Numbered from the stretch's first letter, positions 43,972 through 51,262 are shown. The stretch is DNA of 64,000 bases from Gottfriedia acidiceleris (GCF_023115465.1 NZ_CP096034.1:2790001-2854000), one strand, 5' to 3'. A program made the numbers and translations. The notes: generated by a model from the sequence alone, not told the origin.

Positions 43972-44373
43972 TTCAATCGTTTTTTCTGAAAATTAACTTT
44001 ATTCTACGTTTAACTTTATTCAAAAATGGAATTAAAAGTATTAACTTATTAATTAATTCTAATTTTCTTGTGCATCACATCTTATTTGATAAAACTGTTG
44101 AATTAACGAATTTGTTTTATTATTAATTCCCAAACTATTCAATGTACTTTTCCCTAGCCTCTGATCTACCATTCCAAGTGCTCGAATTATAATACTCTTT
44201 AAACCTATTACAAAGAAAAAAAGCTACCGAAGCAGCTTAAAGTTTAATCAAAATATACCAACATTCAGTATTTGGCAGTATAGTTGTTTTAGGGTTGATT
44301 AATGAAGTAAATGTTTTGGAATGATGAATTACTTCTTTTGAATCATTGTTAATCCAATGTTTAGCCAACTAGT
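43972..44373. other. Intergenic region
   Basis: No gene is recognised. A minus-strand terminator with a UUCG-type loop lies at 44218-44240 (AGCTGC-TTCG-GTAGCT, then T7), probably serving the YciI-like gene. Confidence 0.45.
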
Positions 44374-44736
44374 CTATTCGAATACTTGGCGAAGTTCAAT
44401 CTGTCCTTCTCCAAGACCATGTGGGTCTGGCGCCCGCATCGCCCATTCTATAGCTTCCTCTCGAGATTTCACATCTATGAACCAGTATCCTGCAATCAAC
44501 TCATTGACTTCAGCGAAAGGCCCCTCTGTAATGGTCGGCGGTTCTCCAGGAACAGGGTAAGTAATACGAATACCATTGGAGCTTGGATGGAGTCCACCAA
44601 CTGACACCAGAACTCCAGCTTTCTTCAGTTCTTCATTATATTTCTTCATCGCAGCAAACATCAGATCCATCTGTTCTCTTGGCATAGTCCCTGCTTCAGA
44701 ATCCTTTGAAGCCTTCACCACCATCATAAATTTCAT
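44374..44736 (-). CDS. YciI/DGPF-domain protein
   Basis: 120 residues, the usual length. MKFMMVVKASKDSEAG, a central DGPF-equivalent stretch TITEGPFAEVNELIAGYWFIDVKSREEAIEWAMRAP (about 68-103) and the final IELRQVFE place it in the YCII-related family, which includes proteins with a ferredoxin-like fold often encoded near sigma factors of the ECF type. No such sigma factor is adjacent here. Enzymatic role unknown. ATG 44736 follows GAGGAGG. Confidence 0.88.
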   Translation of the reverse strand: MKFMMVVKASKDSEAGTMPREQMDLMFAAMKKYNEELKKAGVLVSVGGLHPSSNGIRITYPVPGEPPTITEGPFAEVNELIAGYWFIDVKSREEAIEWAMRAPDPHGLGEGQIELRQVFE

Positions 44737-44963
44737 AAATAACTCCTCCTCTGGGTTATGGCTTTCTTATGTAAACCCCTAATACATTGTTAACATTCTT
44801 ACTGTTGAAGCTATCTACATTATATCTTGGTTCAAGCTTTTATAAAATGAGTTATACTTCCATTTCAAATTTAGTAATTGTCACATTATCTTCAAGATAA
44901 TCATAAAGTTCACTTTGTTAATTATATTGAAAAAGTAGCTTTTCCTTTTTAAATTATTTGGCA

Positions 44964-45080
44964 TCTGAGTTAAAAAAGCAAATCTTGTTGTTCAACTAAA
45001 GCACTGCGTTAACCAACCATGAATCAACAATTCACCACAGTGAATGGAAGTTTAAAACTCACTTCCATAGTAGTTGTATT
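44964..45080. repeat. Cassette-array repeat R1 (long variant)
   Basis: CAACTAAAGCACTGCGTTA is followed by an insert with two small hairpins (TTCACCACAGTGAA and GGAAGT...ACTTCC) and then GTAGTTGTA. The insert is shared with R3 (46515-46604). It marks the left edge of the repeat array. Confidence 0.6.
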
Positions 45081-45189
45081 AGAATTAGTTTTCTATGAAC
45101 ATAAAAATAGAAATTATTATTATTAATAAACTAAATATAAATAAAATTAATCTCTTAACCATTGAATTGTATTATCAAAAATTGCTCCG

Positions 45190-45450
45190 ATTATTGCTTC
45201 AGTATGAAAAATTCATCATTAAACCGAAGAACATTGCTGTTTTTGTAAAGTATCCAAAAATAAGTCGACGTTTGGTATTGCAAAGGTTGTTAAAAAATCC
45301 GCCCACCAAACTTGTACAGCTGGATGTGCCCCTGAAGAATCTAATGCTGCTTCTCCCTGAAGGAAACTAGAGCATCAAATCCCCCACCAGTTAATTTCCC
45401 CCAACCTGCTGTGATCCAACGATATCCTAAATAAAGACGAAGCATCGTTA
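45190..45450 (-). pseudogene. Decayed DoxX family gene
   Basis: The minus strand encodes pieces matching the intact DoxX gene at 54589: LRLYLGYRWITAGWGKLTGGG, AVQVWWADFLTTFAIPNVDLF and then GYFTKTAMFFGLMMNFSY. The stretch equivalent to FLVPIGEFAIGLGLILGC is deleted, and frameshifts break the reading. It is therefore a non-functional third copy. Confidence 0.75.
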
Positions 45451-45614
45451 AAACAAGTTTTATTGAACTTATTGTGAACGTTATTTAATAAACATTATAT
45501 TAACTAAAAAAACTGAGCTATAAGTCAATTACTGAAATGGTAACGTAAATCAACAGCTTATTTTTCTCGTGTAATTGTAATAATAAAGAAATAATAGAAG
45601 AGAGGAAGATTTCC

Positions 45615-46099
45615 ATGTTTGGAGAATTTTTAAGAGAAAATAAAATTACAGCTGCGTTATAACAATCCTTCGTATCTACCTTGGATATCTATGGTTACAT
45701 TCAGGTTTACTAAAGCTTCAATCAGGAGCATTTGATGCAACAGGATTCCTGAAAAATGCGGTAGAACATCCAGTAGCAGGACAAAATGGAGTTGTTTATC
45801 CTTGGTACGTAGCCTTCTTACAACGATTTGCAATACCTAATGCTGACTTATTCAATACAATCATTCCTTATGCAGAATTCCTTATTGGCATTGGATTAAT
45901 TCTTGGTTGCTTTACAACATTAGCTGCATTCTTCGGACTTACAATGAATTTCTCATTCCTACTTGCAGGTGTCGTTGCAGCTAACCCAACGTTTATTGTA
46001 TTAGGTTTCATCATTTTAGCTGCTGGTCCTAATGCTGGACGCTATGGCTTAGATCGATATGTATTGCCACATGTACGTAAAATGGTTAAAAAAGAATAA
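45615..46099 (+). pseudogene. DoxX family membrane protein with an early frameshift
   Basis: ATG 45615 (MFGEFLRENKITAAL) stops at TAA 45660, but the remaining frame from 45662 runs uninterrupted to 46099 and encodes the complete rest of a four-helix DoxX protein (TILRIYLGYLWLHSG, DLFNTIIPYAEFLIGIGLI, NAGRYGLDRYVLPHVR). One missing T near 45660 would restore AALLTILR, which matches the paralogue's AAVLTIFR. It is either a fresh pseudogene or a sequencing slip. Confidence 0.85.
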
Positions 46100-46104
46100 A
46101 TAAA

Positions 46105-46156
46105 CTTACCATAGAGCCTAACGATTTTTGCTAGGGTTCATGGTAAGCTTTTTTTG
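46105..46156 (+). terminator. Terminator of the frameshifted doxX
   Basis: CTTACCAT...ATGGTAAG arms with inner CCTA/TAGG pairing, then T7. Confidence 0.75.
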
Positions 46157-46192
46157 TCTATAAACAAAAAACCACATAAAGTGAATCATTCT

Positions 46193-46224
46193 TCAACTAG
46201 TGCAAGGCATATGTTAACTTCTTA
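46193..46224. repeat. Degraded cassette-array core
   Basis: CAACTAGTGCAAGGCATATG followed by TTAACTTCTTAT is a worn version of the palindromic core. Confidence 0.35.
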
Positions 46225-46225
46225 T

Positions 46226-46318
46226 CCTATTCAACTTATCTGCCATTTAGCAAAATAAAAAAGACCACCGAAGCAATTAATCGTTGTTCAACTAATGCAT
46301 GAGTTAGTTCAATAAGGA
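46226..46318. repeat. Cassette-array repeat R2
   Basis: CTATTCAACTTATCTGCCAT, a short hairpin region, then CAACTAATGCATGAGTTAG and TTCAATAAG. It ends two bases from the stop codon of the minus-strand gene at 46321. Confidence 0.75.
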
Positions 46319-46320
46319 TA

Positions 46321-46488
46321 TCATTTTTTTTTACTATCCGATTCAATAATCACCTTACAAAGATAGCCGACAATATACTCTCTTTTAGTAGTTTCTTCAA
46401 TATCATTATTTTCTACAAGATCATTAATACCTTTATTAATTACATTCCATAAAGGTGTATTTTCAAATTTTTCATATGGATGTGACAA
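46321..46488 (-). CDS. Small cassette protein (55 aa)
   Basis: I set the start at TTG 46488, six bases after GGAGG; the longer frame to 46557 would translate part of repeat R3. The product (MSHPYEKFENTPLWNVINKG, then INDLVENNDIEETTKREYIVGYLCKVI) is soluble and helical, and resembles a short family common in Bacillus of unknown function. It is enclosed between R2 and R3. Confidence 0.7.
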   Translation of the reverse strand: MSHPYEKFENTPLWNVINKGINDLVENNDIEETTKREYIVGYLCKVIIESDSKKK

Positions 46489-46514
46489 GCTATTTCCTCC
46501 ATTTATCTCATACT

Positions 46515-46604
46515 CAACAAAAGCATGCGTTAGCCATCCATGAATCCTCAGATTCACAACAGTGAATGGAAGTTATAACATACTCCCATGGTAGTTGTAT
46601 AAGG
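46515..46604. repeat. Cassette-array repeat R3 (long variant)
   Basis: CAACAAAAGCATGCGTTAG, the internal hairpin insert shared with R1, then GGTAGTTGTATAAGG. It ends two bases from the stop codon at 46607. Confidence 0.7.
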
Positions 46605-46606
46605 AT

Positions 46607-46858
46607 TTACATATTTGTGATCGATATAAGTTCATCATCACCAATTAGGTAATCTTCATTTGTTTCTTCGTGAAAAACAAAAAAACATGTTTCTCCATTT
46701 GCTCCTTCAAATGCTATATTCATCATTCTAACTTTTGAAAATGGATTATTTGAATTTCCTAATTCATAACCAGGTTTAAATTCAAAGATGTACTCTTTAT
46801 CTTCTTCAAGAATATATTCTTTGTATTCAATTTTTAATTTTATAGACATTTTACTCAT
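46607..46858 (-). CDS. Small acidic cassette protein, paralogue A (83 aa)
   Basis: 83 residues from ATG 46858 after AAGGGG. It shares its layout with the next gene: KLKIEYKEYILEEDKEYIFEF, GYELGNSNNPF, then ETNEDYLIGDDELISITNM. It is all-beta in appearance, soluble and acidic. The family is not recognised; small antitoxin-, immunity- or phage-defence-like roles are possible but unsupported. Confidence 0.7.
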   Translation of the reverse strand: MSKMSIKLKIEYKEYILEEDKEYIFEFKPGYELGNSNNPFSKVRMMNIAFEGANGETCFFVFHEETNEDYLIGDDELISITNM

Positions 46859-46899
46859 TCTTAATCCCCTTGTCTGTAAAATGTAGAATTGATCTTAAA

Positions 46900-46928
46900 C
46901 AACTAATGCATACGTTTAGTTGTATAAG
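46900..46928. repeat. Cassette-array repeat R4 (core only)
   Basis: CAACTAATGCATACGTTTAG followed by TTGTATAAG, nine bases past the stop codon of the gene at 46938. Confidence 0.7.
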
Positions 46929-46937
46929 TAAAATTAG

Positions 46938-47195
46938 TTAAATATTAGTTATCGATAAAAGTTCTTCTTGTGCAATTAGATAATCTTCACCTGATTCTTC
47001 ATCCAAAACAAAGAAACGAATACTTCCATTATCATCTATAAGAGCAAGTGAAAGATCTATTACCAAACATTTGCAATATGGATTTTTAGAATCATTAAGT
47101 TCATAGCCTGACTTAAATTCAAAAATATACCTTTGATCTTCTTCAATAATATATTCTTTATTTTCAATTGTTAGTTTCAATGTCATCTTTCTCAT
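46938..47195 (-). CDS. Small acidic cassette protein, paralogue B (85 aa)
   Basis: Start set at ATG 47195 after GGAGAA (85 aa). It is a diverged duplicate of paralogue A: MTLKLTIENKEYIIEEDQRY, IFEFKSGYELNDSKNPY, and the tail SGEDYLIAQEELLSITNI. Paralogues in neighbouring cassettes with different flanking repeat variants suggest separate capture or old duplication, not slippage. Confidence 0.7.
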   Translation of the reverse strand: MRKMTLKLTIENKEYIIEEDQRYIFEFKSGYELNDSKNPYCKCLVIDLSLALIDDNGSIRFFVLDEESGEDYLIAQEELLSITNI

Positions 47196-47247
47196 TATTA
47201 TGTTCTCCTCTGCCTTTAAGAAGATTTGGGTCTTCATTGCTAAACTA

Positions 47248-47277
47248 TTGAACTATCGCATGCGTTAGTTGAACAAG
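47248..47277. repeat. Cassette-array repeat R5 (core only)
   Basis: TTGAACTATCGCATGCGTTA followed by GTTGAACAAG; 26 bases past the stop codon of the gene at 47304. Confidence 0.7.
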
Positions 47278-47303
47278 AAGTTTATAATAATAAACAAGTT
47301 GAA

Positions 47304-47606
47304 TTAAAAAGTTGTGCTGAATGGTATTAAAAATAAATGTGCTACAAATATTGACCAAGTTAATTTATTATTCTTATTAAAAATTAATTCTTTAAAAATC
47401 ATATTCAACGATATGGAACCTAAAATGCTAATAAATAATATATTGCCATAAAATATTATTTCCTTTGTTGATGAAGAAATGTCGTTAGCATAAAGAAGTT
47501 CACCAATAATGAAAAAAAATGGTGTACTTAGAGGAAAAATGACTACAAAGGAACATAAATAAACTATTATCCCCAATACAATTTTATAATTCTTCTTTTC
47601 TTTCAA
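47304..47606 (-). CDS. Small membrane protein (100 aa), cassette gene
   Basis: 100 residues from TTG 47606 after AGGGG, with three hydrophobic segments (about 9-32, 48-68 and 80-97). No family recognised. A short worn copy of its N-terminal coding region seems to lie near 49390-49450 on the same strand, which suggests that this cassette was once duplicated. Confidence 0.65.
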   Translation of the reverse strand: MKEKKNYKIVLGIIVYLCSFVVIFPLSTPFFFIIGELLYANDISSSTKEIIFYGNILFISILGSISLNMIFKELIFNKNNKLTWSIFVAHLFLIPFSTTF

Positions 47607-47717
47607 TTACATATCCCCTAATCTAATAAAATTTGTATAATTAACTATATTTTAATTAAATTTTAACAATAATCTTCTTAGAATTTCTAATGCAAATTTT
47701 CCTATTTCCCACCCAAT

Positions 47718-47796
47718 CTTATACAACTATACTGCCATTTAGCTGCATAAGAAAAACGATCCTTCGTTATTGAAGAATCGCACTGCGTTAGTTAGG
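47718..47796. repeat. Cassette-array repeat R6
   Basis: CAACTATACTGCCATTTAGC, a terminator-like hairpin (CGATCCTTC...GAAGAATCG) and the half core GCACTGCGTTAGTTAGG. The stop codon of the neighbouring gene lies inside the core. Confidence 0.75.
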
Positions 47797-48040
47797 TTTT
47801 AATTATTATTTCTCCAAGTCTAAAAGCATCAAACATTAAAAAAATGGAAAAACAAACAATTAATAAATAAAATACTGACTTGGACATTTTGTGTTTAAAT
47901 AAAGAAATAGTATTTAAAAGAATACCAAATCCTATACACAAATGTGATACCAAATATATAACTTCTTTATGAATTAAGAAATTATAGATAGTAAGAGCCA
48001 TTCCTATTGTTAATAATAGTAAAATCAAAAATTTTTTCAA
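47792..48040 (-). CDS. Small membrane protein (82 aa), cassette gene
   Basis: 82 residues from TTG 48040 after AAAGGAG. Three hydrophobic stretches (about 3-20, 30-49 and 56-74). Its TAA is provided by the repeat R6 (TTAG-TTAG on the plus strand), so the coding region ends within the repeat core. Not recognised. Confidence 0.65.
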   Translation of the reverse strand: MKKFLILLLLTIGMALTIYNFLIHKEVIYLVSHLCIGFGILLNTISLFKHKMSKSVFYLLIVCFSIFLMFDAFRLGEIIIKT

Positions 48041-48163
48041 TTTTTCTCTCCTTTTATATCGTTACCAAATCTCCTTTAAAGCAATAAATTGCGATTTATC
48101 ACCTCTAAAAAAAATATCAAGTTATAATCTCTCTTTTTTTACTATATCAATAGAAACGTTATT

Positions 48164-48183
48164 TGTAATTTGGGGGAATTTCA
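48164..48183. promoter_or_regulatory. Conserved cassette leader motif, copy 1
   Basis: GTAATTTGGGGGAATTTCA lies about 125 bp upstream of the minus-strand gene at 47792-48040. Related copies lie at 52399-52417 and 54332-54352, each between a cassette gene's start and the next repeat. Confidence 0.45.
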
Positions 48184-48212
48184 CATTTTTCTTATAAAAT
48201 CAGACAATCTTA

Positions 48213-48300
48213 ATGCAAGTAATCTGCCATTTTGTTGAATAAAAATAGAGCTGACCAAGCAACTCTTGTTGTTCAACTAAAGCGCCAGTTAGTTTTATAA
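48213..48300. repeat. Cassette-array repeat R7
   Basis: AATCTGCCATTTTGTTGAAT, a hairpin segment (GAGCTGACCAAGCAACTC), then TTCAACTAAAGCGCCAGTTA. The last codons of the gene at 48273 run through the core. Confidence 0.75.
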
Positions 48301-48488
48301 ATGGCTATATCAGATGTGATGGTACACATATTTAAGACTTCTTTTTTATCAACGGTAATAAAAGCCCTTCCTAATTGGTCATGAGCCTTTCGATAATTCG
48401 TGACAGTAAACTGTACTCTATTTTTCAAAGAATCACAGATAAAGCCCTCTAACTTTTTCTTTACTTTACTCAACTGTTGGTTTCTCAA
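48273..48488 (-). CDS. SF0329-like small protein (71 aa), cassette gene
   Basis: I set the start at TTG 48488, six bases after GGAGG. The body VKKKLEGFICDSLKNRVQF, TNYRKAHDQLGRAFITVDKK and EVLNMCTI resembles the short SF0329 family found in Bacillus and other Firmicutes, function unknown. The C-terminal KTNWRFS is translated from repeat R7, so this protein has a repeat-encoded tail and probably lost its own stop codon. Confidence 0.65.
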   Translation of the reverse strand: MRNQQLSKVKKKLEGFICDSLKNRVQFTVTNYRKAHDQLGRAFITVDKKEVLNMCTITSDIAIYKTNWRFS

Positions 48489-48528
48489 GTTTATCCTCCA
48501 CAATAAAACATTCATAACTCTTACTAAC

Positions 48529-48741
48529 ATGATATTTTCATATGAATCTTTAATTTTTTATGAACGTTCACCAGCAATTAGAATGGGGTTCGGTTCATTC
48601 TTTTTTACAATGATAATATATCGCGCTTACAGATGGAAAAAGCGTACAAATGAAATCATTTACAGCGACGACTTACTACACTGGGGAGTTTCAAAAATAA
48701 CATTCAACGTCTTCGCTGACATACTTTGGGAAGTAAAATAA
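48529..48741 (+). CDS. Possible small protein ahead of a terminator (70 aa)
   Basis: The frame from ATG 48529 ends SDDLLHWGVSKITFNVFADI then LWEVK and is followed at once by a good plus-strand terminator (48740-48765), which supports expression. There is no good ribosome site, and its start overlaps the divergent gene's upstream region. Not recognised. Confidence 0.35.
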   Translation: MIFSYESLIFYERSPAIRMGFGSFFFTMIIYRAYRWKKRTNEIIYSDDLLHWGVSKITFNVFADILWEVK

Positions 48742-48765
48742 GAGCCAATTTCGGCTCTTTTTTTT
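48740..48765 (+). terminator. Terminator
   Basis: AAGAGCC-AATTTC-GGCTCTT followed by T7. Confidence 0.8.
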
Positions 48766-48768
48766 ATT

Positions 48769-49224
48769 TTATATTTTGTAAATTTCCGCACATTCCGCCC
48801 CAGTCGGCTCATAAAAGCAATGATTCTTCCAAACTCCCGCATAAGGCTGACCATACCATTTAGGCGGACACTGGGTATTTTGAACTCCCGCTCCCGATGG
48901 ATTGAAATACCACAAAGAATACACAGCAGGATATAGTCGCCAATTCTGTAAACATTGTCTAGCAAGCTTCAAATAAGGCTCGGTCGCTCTTTGATAAAAA
49001 GATGGCGATTGAATCGCGTCGAAGGAAGCGTCGCTCCCATGATATTGATAAATGACCTCTCGAATTGTATCAACATTTTTGAAATCTGAACACTTGACCA
49101 AGGCTCGATTTATCACGACAGCACCAACAGATAACATCCCCCTTTGTCCTTCCGCTTCCGCTTCGGTTCGGATTAATCTTGCCAATAATTCAATATCACT
49201 TTGAATGTATTTTATTCGAGTCAT
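48769..49224 (-). CDS. cwlJ: Cell wall hydrolase CwlJ (spore cortex-lytic family)
   Basis: Start set at ATG 49224 (151 aa) after GGGGG. Hydrolase_2/SleB catalytic domain: LLARLIRTEAEAEGQRGMLSVGAVVINR (about 13-40, with the catalytic Glu), and the C-terminal YSLWYFNPSGAGVQNTQCPP and GQPYAGVWKNHCFY typical of CwlJ. No signal peptide, as expected for CwlJ, which is made in the mother cell and held in the coat. It degrades cortex during germination. The gene is not flanked by array cores, so it may be a resident gene around which cassettes sit. Confidence 0.88.
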   Translation of the reverse strand: MTRIKYIQSDIELLARLIRTEAEAEGQRGMLSVGAVVINRALVKCSDFKNVDTIREVIYQYHGSDASFDAIQSPSFYQRATEPYLKLARQCLQNWRLYPAVYSLWYFNPSGAGVQNTQCPPKWYGQPYAGVWKNHCFYEPTGAECAEIYKI

Positions 49225-49634
49225 AGAAAAACCCCCTTTATTCAAGATATGATTTTTCACAACTTTTTACGTTAAAAAACCTCGCTTTTAGAAATGATAA
49301 TTACATTCTCTAGGAAAGAAGGTTATTAATCAATGTCAAAAAAGCAAGGCTTCAAGGGTAGGATCCCCCGACCCCATTCCTATTACCATATACAAAGGTA
49401 AACTCACAGGAAAAACTAATAAAAAGGAAAAAAAATAAATTAAAGTACCAAATATTATTATAGTGTCCTTCAAATATCTAAAGCAAATTATCCTATTTAT
49501 TCATCACTCTAAAAAACAAGCTATCCTGACAAATACTTAAATAAAAAAACCAACATGTGGCAGTTCACACCGCTTTTAAATATGATTTTCGTCAATAATA
49601 CTTTTAAGAAAGTTTTATTGGAGGGAATTTACTA
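49225..49634. other. Intergenic region with gene remnants
   Basis: A plus-strand start (ATG 49333, MSKKQGFKGRIPRPHSYYH) is cut off after 22 codons. The stretch 49390-49450 resembles the N-terminal coding part of the membrane protein gene at 47304-47606. No intact gene. Confidence 0.4.
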
Positions 49635-49994
49635 ATGTTATTATCCACTACTTGGCAAAGTTACTATAATGATAAATTAATCGAAGGATACTCATTAATC
49701 ACATTACAAGCATATCAGTTATAATCGAATCTATTAATCAAACATTTTGGTGATATCACTATTGACAAAATTACAACTGATGCATTGAAACAGTACCTAG
49801 GAAAGGTTGGTGCAACCTTAAAACCTGCAAGTCTTGTACATCGTGTACGTTTTATTAAATCATTTTTTCGTTGGGCGCATGAAGAAGGGAAAATCCAAAG
49901 AAAACCTTCATCAAAACTAAAAGAACCAAAGTCAGGACTTCGGATCCCTAAATTCTTAACTGAAAAAGAAATAGAACACCTTCGTGAAGCATGA
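49635..49994 (+). pseudogene. Truncated tyrosine recombinase (XerC/integrase-like)
   Basis: ATG 49635 follows GGAGGG. The frame (MLLSTTWQSYYNDKLIEGYS, LLIKHFGDITIDKITTDALK, RVRFIKSFFRWAHEEGKIQR and KFLTEKEIEHLREA) is the SAM-like core-binding domain of a tyrosine recombinase. It has an in-frame TAA at 49722 (at a Gln position by family) and ends at TGA 49992, where a Cys would be expected; after that the sequence diverges. The whole catalytic domain with its RHRHY residues is missing. It is the only recombinase trace in the array. Confidence 0.85.
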
Positions 49995-50224
49995 CAAACT
50001 TGGATAGTTATTTTTCATCAGGTGCTTGGCTTGTACAAGTAATTGGAATAGGAATAATAGTGATTGCATACTTCCATACAAAAGAACGTCATGAGAATGC
50101 AAAAAATAGAGGGAGTACATACTTTTCAGTAGAACTCTTTTTATTATTGCCATGGTACATTGCAAAAGGATTGATAGTCTTTTTAGGAGTATTTTTAATT
50201 TTGGTACCTATCATTTCTTTGTAA
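49991..50224 (+). CDS. Small membrane protein (77 aa), plus-strand cassette gene
   Basis: 77 residues with two hydrophobic segments (about 11-27 and 50-76) and a charged loop KERHENAKNRGST. The ATG overlaps the TGA of the recombinase remnant (ATGA), and no ribosome site of its own is seen, so it may have been fused to the remnant by deletion. A core repeat follows its stop after 4 bp, so it obeys the same gene-then-repeat order as the minus-strand cassettes. Confidence 0.55.
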   Translation: MTNLDSYFSSGAWLVQVIGIGIIVIAYFHTKERHENAKNRGSTYFSVELFLLLPWYIAKGLIVFLGVFLILVPIISL

Positions 50225-50228
50225 ACTC

Positions 50229-50258
50229 TATTCAACTAACGCATGCGTTAGTTCAGCG
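50229..50258. repeat. Cassette-array repeat R8 (core only)
   Basis: TTCAACTAACGCATGCGTTA followed by GTTCAGCG: the best-preserved core palindrome, AACTAACGCATGCGTTAGTT, at the 3' end of a plus-strand gene. Confidence 0.8.
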
Positions 50259-50313
50259 TGAAATCAGTACATTTATTCTTAAACTAAAAGTTTTAACTGA
50301 TGAACCTTTCTAT

Positions 50314-50349
50314 TTCGAATGATTATCAAAATTATTCGAACCATTCGAA
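50314..50349. promoter_or_regulatory. Triple TTCGAA palindromes
   Basis: TTCGAA occurs three times within 36 bp (50314, 50335 and 50344), the outer two 21 bp apart, upstream of the Fnr-type box and the 50-residue gene. The regulator is unknown. Confidence 0.35.
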
Positions 50350-50376
50350 ATTAGTCACAAAAAATTCATATTTGCA

Positions 50377-50392
50377 TGTGATGTATTTCACA
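50377..50392. promoter_or_regulatory. Fnr/CRP-type box
   Basis: TGTGA-TGTATT-TCACA is a perfect match to the B. subtilis Fnr consensus TGTGA-N6-TCACA. A TATAAT at 50412-50417 puts its centre at about -40, the class II activator position. Confidence 0.7.
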
Positions 50393-50487
50393 AAATACAC
50401 TCTTTTCGATATATAATCAATTTGTAATCGCTCACATATACACCAAGTGAAGAGTAAAAAAACGCATTACTCATACTAGGAGGAATA

Positions 50488-50640
50488 ATGATGCTTACTA
50501 TTATTTTTACTGAAATCAAAAAAATGTGGTTTGACCTTTCATGTACATATGAAAGGTTTGAGGAAATTGATCGCCTTGAATCCAAGCACACTCGAGTGCG
50601 TTTTGATAAAGATATTTATGAAATCATCCGTGTCCAATAA
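50488..50640 (+). CDS. Small protein under an Fnr-type promoter (50 aa)
   Basis: Two adjacent ATGs (50488 and 50491) follow AGGAGG. The product is MMLTIIFTEIKKMWFDLSCT, YERFEEIDRLESKHTRVRFD and KDIYEIIRVQ: soluble, charged, possibly helical. Not recognised. Its promoter region has a class II Fnr-type box, three TTCGAA palindromes and a TATAAT, so induction at low oxygen is the inferred control. Confidence 0.65.
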   Translation: MMLTIIFTEIKKMWFDLSCTYERFEEIDRLESKHTRVRFDKDIYEIIRVQ

Positions 50641-50673
50641 TATCGGATGAAAATTTATATTAGGAGAGTAACT

Positions 50674-50754
50674 ATGAATGATTTAAAAATATAACTATTC
50701 GTTTAGAAAGAAATAATCAAGAGTATTATGAAAATTACAAATCTAATTATATAT
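50674..50754 (+). pseudogene. N-terminal stub of a GNAT acetyltransferase
   Basis: A ribosome site AGGAGAG and ATG 50674 begin MNDLK, then a frameshift; the continued frame reads NITIRLERNNQEYYENYKSN and stops. This resembles the start of YhbS-type GNAT proteins (IRLE...DYYE). Only the stub remains. Confidence 0.4.
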
Positions 50755-50762
50755 AAACTTCA

Positions 50763-50795
50763 AAAGTCTAGCACAAACGGTTAGGCTTTTTTCTA
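50763..50795 (+). terminator. Terminator
   Basis: AAAGTCTAGC and GTTAGGCTTT (with G-U pairs) followed by T6, after the acetyltransferase stub. Confidence 0.55.
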
Positions 50796-50890
50796 CTTGT
50801 TCAACTATCCTACAATTTTTGTTGAATAAAAAAAATCGACTAAACAGCCGATCTTGTTCTTCAACTAAAGCAGTGCGTTAGTTGAATAAG
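50796..50890. repeat. Cassette-array repeat R9 (full length)
   Basis: CAACTATCCTACAATTTTTG, TTGAATAAA, hairpin ATCGACT-AAAC-AGCCGAT, then CAACTAAAGCAGTGCGTTAG and TTGAATAAG. The repeat abuts the stop codon at 50891. On the minus strand the hairpin plus T8 is a good terminator. Confidence 0.85.
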
Positions 50891-51262
50891 TTAAATACTG
50901 TATGAAGTTTTTCTTATATCTAAAACTTCAGCTTTTGAACAATAAAAATGCAATCTATCCTCTTCATAATCCGTCACTTCAAGACTTAAGTTCTCCCATC
51001 TCCGTTTGCTAATGTCTATTATATCTAATGATATTTGGTGATAGTTTCCACCAGATTCAAATTTGATTTCTTGTGGATCATGAAACCTAATAATTGTTTT
51101 AAACAAAGATCCAGTTCTTTCAATTACAAATTCAATATCAAGAACTGCTTTCTTTTCAAATGCTTCTTCAAACATTTTTAAATGAAAATCAGTAATTAAT
51201 TTAACATCAAAAAAAGAAAAATCGCTTATTTTCCTTTTTTCTAAGTCTATATTCTTATCCAT
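50891..51262 (-). CDS. Hypothetical cassette protein (123 aa)
   Basis: Start set at ATG 51262 (MDKNIDLEKRKISDFSFFDV) after GTGGGGG. It is a soluble, mostly beta protein with an internal FHDPQEIKFESGGNYHQISL and ending SKAEVLDIRKTSYSI. It looks like an Imm-type or beta-sandwich protein, but I do not recognise a family. It is enclosed by R9 and R10. Confidence 0.7.
   Translation of the reverse strand: MDKNIDLEKRKISDFSFFDVKLITDFHLKMFEEAFEKKAVLDIEFVIERTGSLFKTIIRFHDPQEIKFESGGNYHQISLDIIDISKRRWENLSLEVTDYEEDRLHFYCSKAEVLDIRKTSYSI

Noticed and set aside
45095-45370. Plus-strand 91-codon frame
   Set aside because: It is antisense to the decayed DoxX gene, whose protein fragments are clear on the minus strand.
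48660-48965. Minus-strand 101-codon frame
   Set aside because: It overlaps the CwlJ gene in another frame and has no ribosome site; CwlJ motifs are unambiguous.
50388-50591. Minus-strand 67-codon frame
   Set aside because: It is the shadow of the 50-residue plus-strand gene, which has AGGAGG and a full promoter.
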